A model generated the notes under the pieces. It had not been told where the DNA came from and made no database searches. It worked only from the letters and a program-made list of their open reading frames with translations. Below are positions 60,518-64,000 of a stretch of 64,000 nt of DNA, one piece after another. Numbering within the stretch: the stretch's first letter is position 1; every line of letters begins with the position of its first letter. Source of the stretch: Sphingomonas yunnanensis (GTDB lineage Bacteria; Pseudomonadota; Alphaproteobacteria; Sphingomonadales; Sphingomonadaceae); NCBI RefSeq assembly GCF_019898765.1, contig NZ_JAIOKB010000001.1, positions 1,116,001 through 1,180,000 on the forward strand, in the 5' to 3' direction. The translations under genes were made by a program, and so were the position numbers.

Positions 60518-60645
60518 GCGGCGGCTCGCGCCGCCGAATGACGCGGGCGAGCAGCCCCCGGCTGCTCGCTCTTCCCGCGCGCCGCGGCGGCTCGCGCCGC
60601 CGAATGACGCGGGCGAGCAGCCCCCGGCTGCTCGCTCTTCCCGCG
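60518..60645. repeat. Tandem duplication of a hairpin unit after guaA
   Basis: A 62-base unit occurs twice with a 66-base period (60518-60579 and 60584-60645). Each unit has two stems: GGCGGCTCGCGCCGCC and GCGAGCAGCC/GGCTGCTCGC around CCC. The second copy is enclosed by TGACGCGGG...CCCGCGTCA and abuts the guaA stop at 60646, so it may serve as the guaA terminator. Confidence 0.85.
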
Positions 60646-62199
60646 TCATTCCCACTCGATCGTGCCCGGGGGCTTGGAGGTGTAGTCGTAGGTCACCCGG
60701 TTGATGCCCTTCACCTCGTTGATGATCCGGGTCGCCACGCGCGGCAGGAAGTCGCCCGGGAACTGGAACGCCTGCGCCGTCATCCCGTCGGTCGAGGTCA
60801 CCGCGCGCAGTGCCAGCACCGAGTCATAGGTTCGCCCGTCGCCCATCACGCCGACCGAGCGCACTGGCAGCAGCACCGCGAAGGCCTGCCAGATCGTGTC
60901 GTACAGCCCCGCCGCGCGGATCTCCTCGAGGTAGATCGCATCGGCCTTGCGCAGGATATCGCAGCGCTCCTTGCTGACCTCGCCGGGGATGCGGATCGCG
61001 AGGCCCGGCCCGGGGAAGGGGTGGCGGCCGACGAAGGCGTCGGGCAGCCCCAGCTCGCGGCCGAGCTCGCGCACCTCGTCCTTGAACAATTCGCGCAGCG
61101 GCTCGACCAATTTCATGTTCATCCGCTCGGGCAGGCCGCCGACATTGTGGTGGCTCTTGATCGTCACCGACGGACCGCCGGTGAAGCTCACGCTCTCGAT
61201 CACGTCGGGATAGAGCGTGCCCTGCGCCAGGAACTCGGCGCCGCCGATCTTGCGCGCCTCGTCCTCGAACACGTCGATGAAGGTCTTGCCGATGAATTTG
61301 CGCTTGGCCTCGGGATCGGTGACCCCGGCGAGACCGCCGAGGAACAGGGGCTCGGCGTTCACATGGACCAGCGGGATGTTGTAATGATTGCGGAAAAGCC
61401 CGACGACCTGGTCGGCCTCGCCCGCGCGCAGCAGGCCGTGATCGACGAAGACGCAGGTGAGCTGGTCGCCGATCGCCTCGTGGATCAGCACCGCCGCCAC
61501 CGCGGAGTCGACCCCGCCCGACAGGCCGCAGATCACGCGTCCGCTGCCGACCTGCGCGCGAATCTCCGCGATCTTGGTGGCGCGGAACTCGGCCATCGTC
61601 CAGTCGCCCGCGAGCCCGCAGACGTGGCGCGCGAAATTGGCGATCAGCTTGCCGCCGTCCGGCGTGTGGACCACCTCGGGGTGGAACTGCATGCCGTAGT
61701 AACGGCGCGTCTCGTCCGCGGTGAGTGCGAAGGGCGCGCCCCGCGACGAGGCGACCGGGGCGAATCCCGGCGCCAGCGCGGCGACATGGTCGCCGTGGCT
61801 CATCCACACCTGGTGGCGCTCACCCGACTGCCACAGCCCGTCGAACAGCCCGCAGGCGGCGTCGACCTCGACATAGGCCTCGCCGAACTCGCCGGCATTG
61901 CCCTTCTCGACCTTGCCGCCGAGCTGCTCGTTCATGACCTGCTGGCCGTAGCAGATGCCGAGCACCGGCACGCCCGAGTCGAACACCGCCTGGGGCGCGC
62001 GCGGGCTGCCCTCGTCCACCACCGAGGCGGGGCCGCCCGAGAGGATCACGCCCCTGGGGCGCATCCGCGCGAACGCGTCGCCGGCGGACTGGAACGGCGC
62101 GATCTCGCTGTAGACCCCCGCCTCGCGCACGCGGCGCGCGATCAACTGGGTCACCTGGCTGCCGAAATCGACGATGAGGATGCTGTCGGGATGCTCCAT
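60646..62199 (-). CDS. guaA: GMP synthase (glutamine-hydrolysing)
   Basis: GuaA makes GMP from XMP, ATP and glutamine. The 517-residue product has the class I glutaminase domain with the catalytic Cys in GICYGQQ and QFHPEVVHT, then the PP-loop [15 protein letters not shown] and the C-terminal dimer domain ending KPPGTIEWE. The ATG at 62199 gives the usual start ([20 protein letters not shown]). It stands alone, with hairpin repeats immediately after the stop. Confidence 0.97.
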   Translation of the reverse strand: MEHPDSILIVDFGSQVTQLIARRVREAGVYSEIAPFQSAGDAFARMRPRGVILSGGPASVVDEGSPRAPQAVFDSGVPVLGICYGQQVMNEQLGGKVEKGNAGEFGEAYVEVDAACGLFDGLWQSGERHQVWMSHGDHVAALAPGFAPVASSRGAPFALTADETRRYYGMQFHPEVVHTPDGGKLIANFARHVCGLAGDWTMAEFRATKIAEIRAQVGSGRVICGLSGGVDSAVAAVLIHEAIGDQLTCVFVDHGLLRAGEADQVVGLFRNHYNIPLVHVNAEPLFLGGLAGVTDPEAKRKFIGKTFIDVFEDEARKIGGAEFLAQGTLYPDVIESVSFTGGPSVTIKSHHNVGGLPERMNMKLVEPLRELFKDEVRELGRELGLPDAFVGRHPFPGPGLAIRIPGEVSKERCDILRKADAIYLEEIRAAGLYDTIWQAFAVLLPVRSVGVMGDGRTYDSVLALRAVTSTDGMTAQAFQFPGDFLPRVATRIINEVKGINRVTYDYTSKPPGTIEWE

Positions 62200-62677
62200 G
62201 GCGGGCCTGTAGCGGCTGTACCCCGGGCTTGGAAGAGGCGCCAATGGTGCGAATGTTGAGTCCGAAGCCAGGCTCGCGCCGGCGTACCGCGCGGATGTTG
62301 GGTTGGTAGAGCGCGCACAGCCACCGAAGGTCCGCCATCGCCCGCGTGCCCGTGCCGCCGACGCTGAGCGCAGGGAGCAGCCCCCATAGGTCGTCAACGC
62401 CGGCTCACCGGAGACAGGTTGTTGCCGTCGGATCACGGACAAGCTGGGCGCGACCGAGGCTGGTCTGGCGCGGTCCGCCCGCGTGCTCGATCGAGGTGCG
62501 GCCGTGCGCGACCGCGGGGTCGAGGAAGCGCTGCACCTGCTCGGCCCAGTCGCAGCGGGTGGCGACCGTGCTGCCGTGAGCCCGCCCCGCCATCGCGCGG
62601 ATCCCGGACGAGCAAAGAGTCGCCCCGCCACGCCGCCCCCTGCCCGCGGCCATCTGCAAGTCGCGCGTGGGGGATCG
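62200..62677. other. Intergenic stretch with possible gene debris
   Basis: No complete gene is seen in these 478 bases between guaA and the truncated acyl-CoA ligase. On the minus strand, 62405-62600 reads [20 protein letters not shown] and ends with a stop at 62405. It could be the tail of a lost hydrolase, but no start or family motif remains. The promoter of guaA should lie near its right-hand end, but no clear boxes were found. Confidence 0.4.
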
Positions 62678-63394
62678 ATGAGCTTCTGGCAGGATCTGGA
62701 GCGGCACGTCCGGCGCCTCGCCTTCGTCTCCGCGGACGGCGACGTGCTCGACTATACCGCGCTGGCGCGCGCCGCCGACGCGGTGTTCGACCTGCCGCGC
62801 GGCACCCCGGTGCTGCTCGCGCTCGACAACCGTCCCGCCGCGATGATCGCCTATCTCGGCGGGCTGCGGCGCGGGCTGCCAGCGATCGGTACCGCCGGCG
62901 GGGAGACCACCGCCGACCGCGAGCGCGCCGACCGGCTGATCGCCGCCTTCCGCCCGGCGGCGCGCTGGTCGGCGGCGCGCGGGGTGGAGCGGCTGCGCGA
63001 CCCGGCGGACGCGCCCGCGACGCACCTCGACCTGGCGCTGCTGCTGTCGACCTCCGGCTCGACCGGCGCGACCAAGCTGGTGCGGCACTCCGCGCGCGCG
63101 GTCGAGGCCGACGCGCGCGCGATCGCCGCCAGCCTCGCGCTGACCGCCGACGAGCGCGCGATCACGACGCTGCCGCCCAGCTACGCTGATGGCCTGTCGG
63201 TGATCCACTCGCACCTCGCCGTAGGGGCGACGACGATCCTCTACGAAGGCTCGGTGGTCGGCCCGGCCTTCCGCGCCGCGATCGGCGCCGGCGTGGCGCG
63301 CGCCCGGGCGTTGCGGCGCGTCACCTCACGAGCCGCCGCTCCGGAGCGCGCGACGCCGCTACGACGCCGGCCTCACACCGCGGTCCTGCCATAG
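62678..63394 (+). pseudogene. 5' part of an AMP-dependent acyl-CoA ligase, truncated
   Basis: The ATG at 62678 (GGGGGA upstream) opens [20 protein letters not shown]. It continues through the AMP-binding motif STSGSTGATK and PPSYADGLSVIHSHLAVGAT, the front third of an acyl- or aryl-CoA ligase. Similarity stops at about 63290 (AFRAAIGAGVA); an unrelated Arg-rich frame then runs to a stop at 63392-63394. The remaining ~350 residues, including the C-terminal lid, are missing. The convergent SDR gene begins to overlap 22 bases before that stop. It is most simply a deletion remnant. Confidence 0.75.
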
Positions 63395-64000
63395 TCCTGC
63401 CGAGTCACGGGATGGCTCGACGACAGGCCCCCGTCGACCACGATCGCCTGGCCGTTGACGTAGCTGGCCTCCTCGCTCGCGAGGAACAGCGCGACGCGCG
63501 CCAGTTCCTCGGGCTGTGCGCCGCGCCGCAGCGGGTTGAGCCGGCCGAGCCGGTCGAGCTTGCCCGCCTCGCGCGCGTAGTCGAAGGTGGGGCGCGTCAT
63601 CCCCGTCTCGGTCAGGCCGGGGCAGATCGCGTTGACGCGCACGTCGCTGCCGCTGAGCTGCTGCGCCGCCACCTGCGCGAGGTTGATCACCCCTGCCTTG
63701 CTCGCCGAATAGGCCGGCGATCCCGCGCCCGAGCGCAGCCCGGCGACGCTGGCGGTGAGCACGATCGCGCCGCCACCGCGCGCGGCGATCAGCGGCGCGG
63801 CGTGTTGGATCGCGAGGAAGGGGCCGATCAGGTTGATGCGCAGCACCTCGGTGATCAGCGCCACGTCGGTGTCGAACAGATTGGCGAGCCCGCCCGAGAT
63901 CCCCGCGTTGGCGAACATGACGTCGAGCCCGCCGTGCCGCTCCGCCGCCAGCGCCACCAGCCGCGCGACATCGCCCTCGTCGCCGGCGTCGCCGCGGAAC
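63373..64000 (-). CDS. SDR family oxidoreductase (5' end outside the window)
   Basis: About 209 residues of a classical short-chain dehydrogenase are present. They include [24 protein letters not shown] with the catalytic Ser, [13 protein letters not shown] with Tyr/Lys, [12 protein letters not shown], and the C-terminal [14 protein letters not shown]. The Gly-rich cofactor loop lies beyond base 64000. It resembles the 3-oxoacyl-reductase/cyclopentanol-dehydrogenase group often found with acyl-CoA ligases, which fits the truncated ligase next door. Confidence 0.9.
   Translation of the reverse strand, partial: FRGDAGDEGDVARLVALAAERHGGLDVMFANAGISGGLANLFDTDVALITEVLRINLIGPFLAIQHAAPLIAARGGGAIVLTASVAGLRSGAGSPAYSASKAGVINLAQVAAQQLSGSDVRVNAICPGLTETGMTRPTFDYAREAGKLDRLGRLNPLRRGAQPEELARVALFLASEEASYVNGQAIVVDGGLSSSHPVTRQDYGRTAV

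Noticed and set aside
62405..62600. Minus-strand tail resembling a hydrolase C-terminus
   Set aside because: No start, catalytic motif or upstream continuation; too short to name, so it is only noted as possible debris.

Overview
The window is very GC-rich chromosomal DNA whose gene content and order point to a sphingomonad alphaproteobacterium (Sphingomonas or a near relative). The pointers are a PhoK-type alkaline phosphatase, a circularly permuted ATP-grasp / alpha-E / transglutaminase cluster, an alphaproteobacterial Cpa/Tad pilus locus, split glyQ/glyS, serA-serC and hisG-hisD. Genes are dense, many start/stop codons overlap by 1-4 bases, and no rRNA, tRNA, CRISPR array or transposase gene was seen. 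All calls come from reading the sequence; no database search was run.

Layout. 0-2.5 kb: Nudix tail, extensin-like protein, barstar-like protein and two unknowns. 2.5-8.6 kb: transglutaminase, Bax-inhibitor-1 protein, ThpR, a two-sided deletion scar, then the ATP-grasp / alpha-E / transglutaminase operon. 8.7-15 kb: DsbD-family reductase divergent from the PhoK-like phosphatase, then cutA - FAD oxidase - alpha/beta hydrolase. 15-22.3 kb: Tad pilus genes cpaA-B-C-D-E-tadB-tadC, with no cpaF motor ATPase. 22.3-29.3 kb: coiled-coil protein, ppdK, then glyQ / DUF559 nuclease / glyS. 29.5-36.9 kb: small secreted protein, TraB/GumN, rplY, pth, 2OG oxygenase-like protein, SDR, DbpA-like helicase, sialidase-like protein. 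37-43 kb: DUF2332, hisG-hisD, serA, serC. 43-49 kb: second extensin-like lipoprotein, LOG protein, GT87-like membrane protein, radical SAM DNA-repair protein and DUF4130-UdgX. 49-55 kb: aldo/keto reductase, DedA, Tyr/Gly-rich lipoprotein, apt, amidase, cupin, RibD-like reductase. 55-58.2 kb: TadE/TadG-type minor pilin operon. 58.3-64 kb: DUF6894, DUF1080, subclass B3 metallo-beta-lactamase-like protein, guaA, a truncated acyl-CoA ligase and a partial SDR.

The most distinctive feature is a set of dispersed palindromic repeats of several families, about 20 copies. Most lie between genes, often just past stop codons. Some have entered genes: two interrupt glyS in frame, one supplies the C-terminus of a glycosyltransferase, and three copies surround and enter a DUF559 endonuclease ORF that sits between glyQ and glyS. 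That DUF559/repeat arrangement is the best candidate for an undescribed system here.

Other notable points are a transglutaminase lacking its catalytic cysteine in the ATP-grasp operon, the missing Tad ATPase, a UdgX/radical-SAM repair pair with a repeat between the genes, and two loci where genes have been cut down by deletion.
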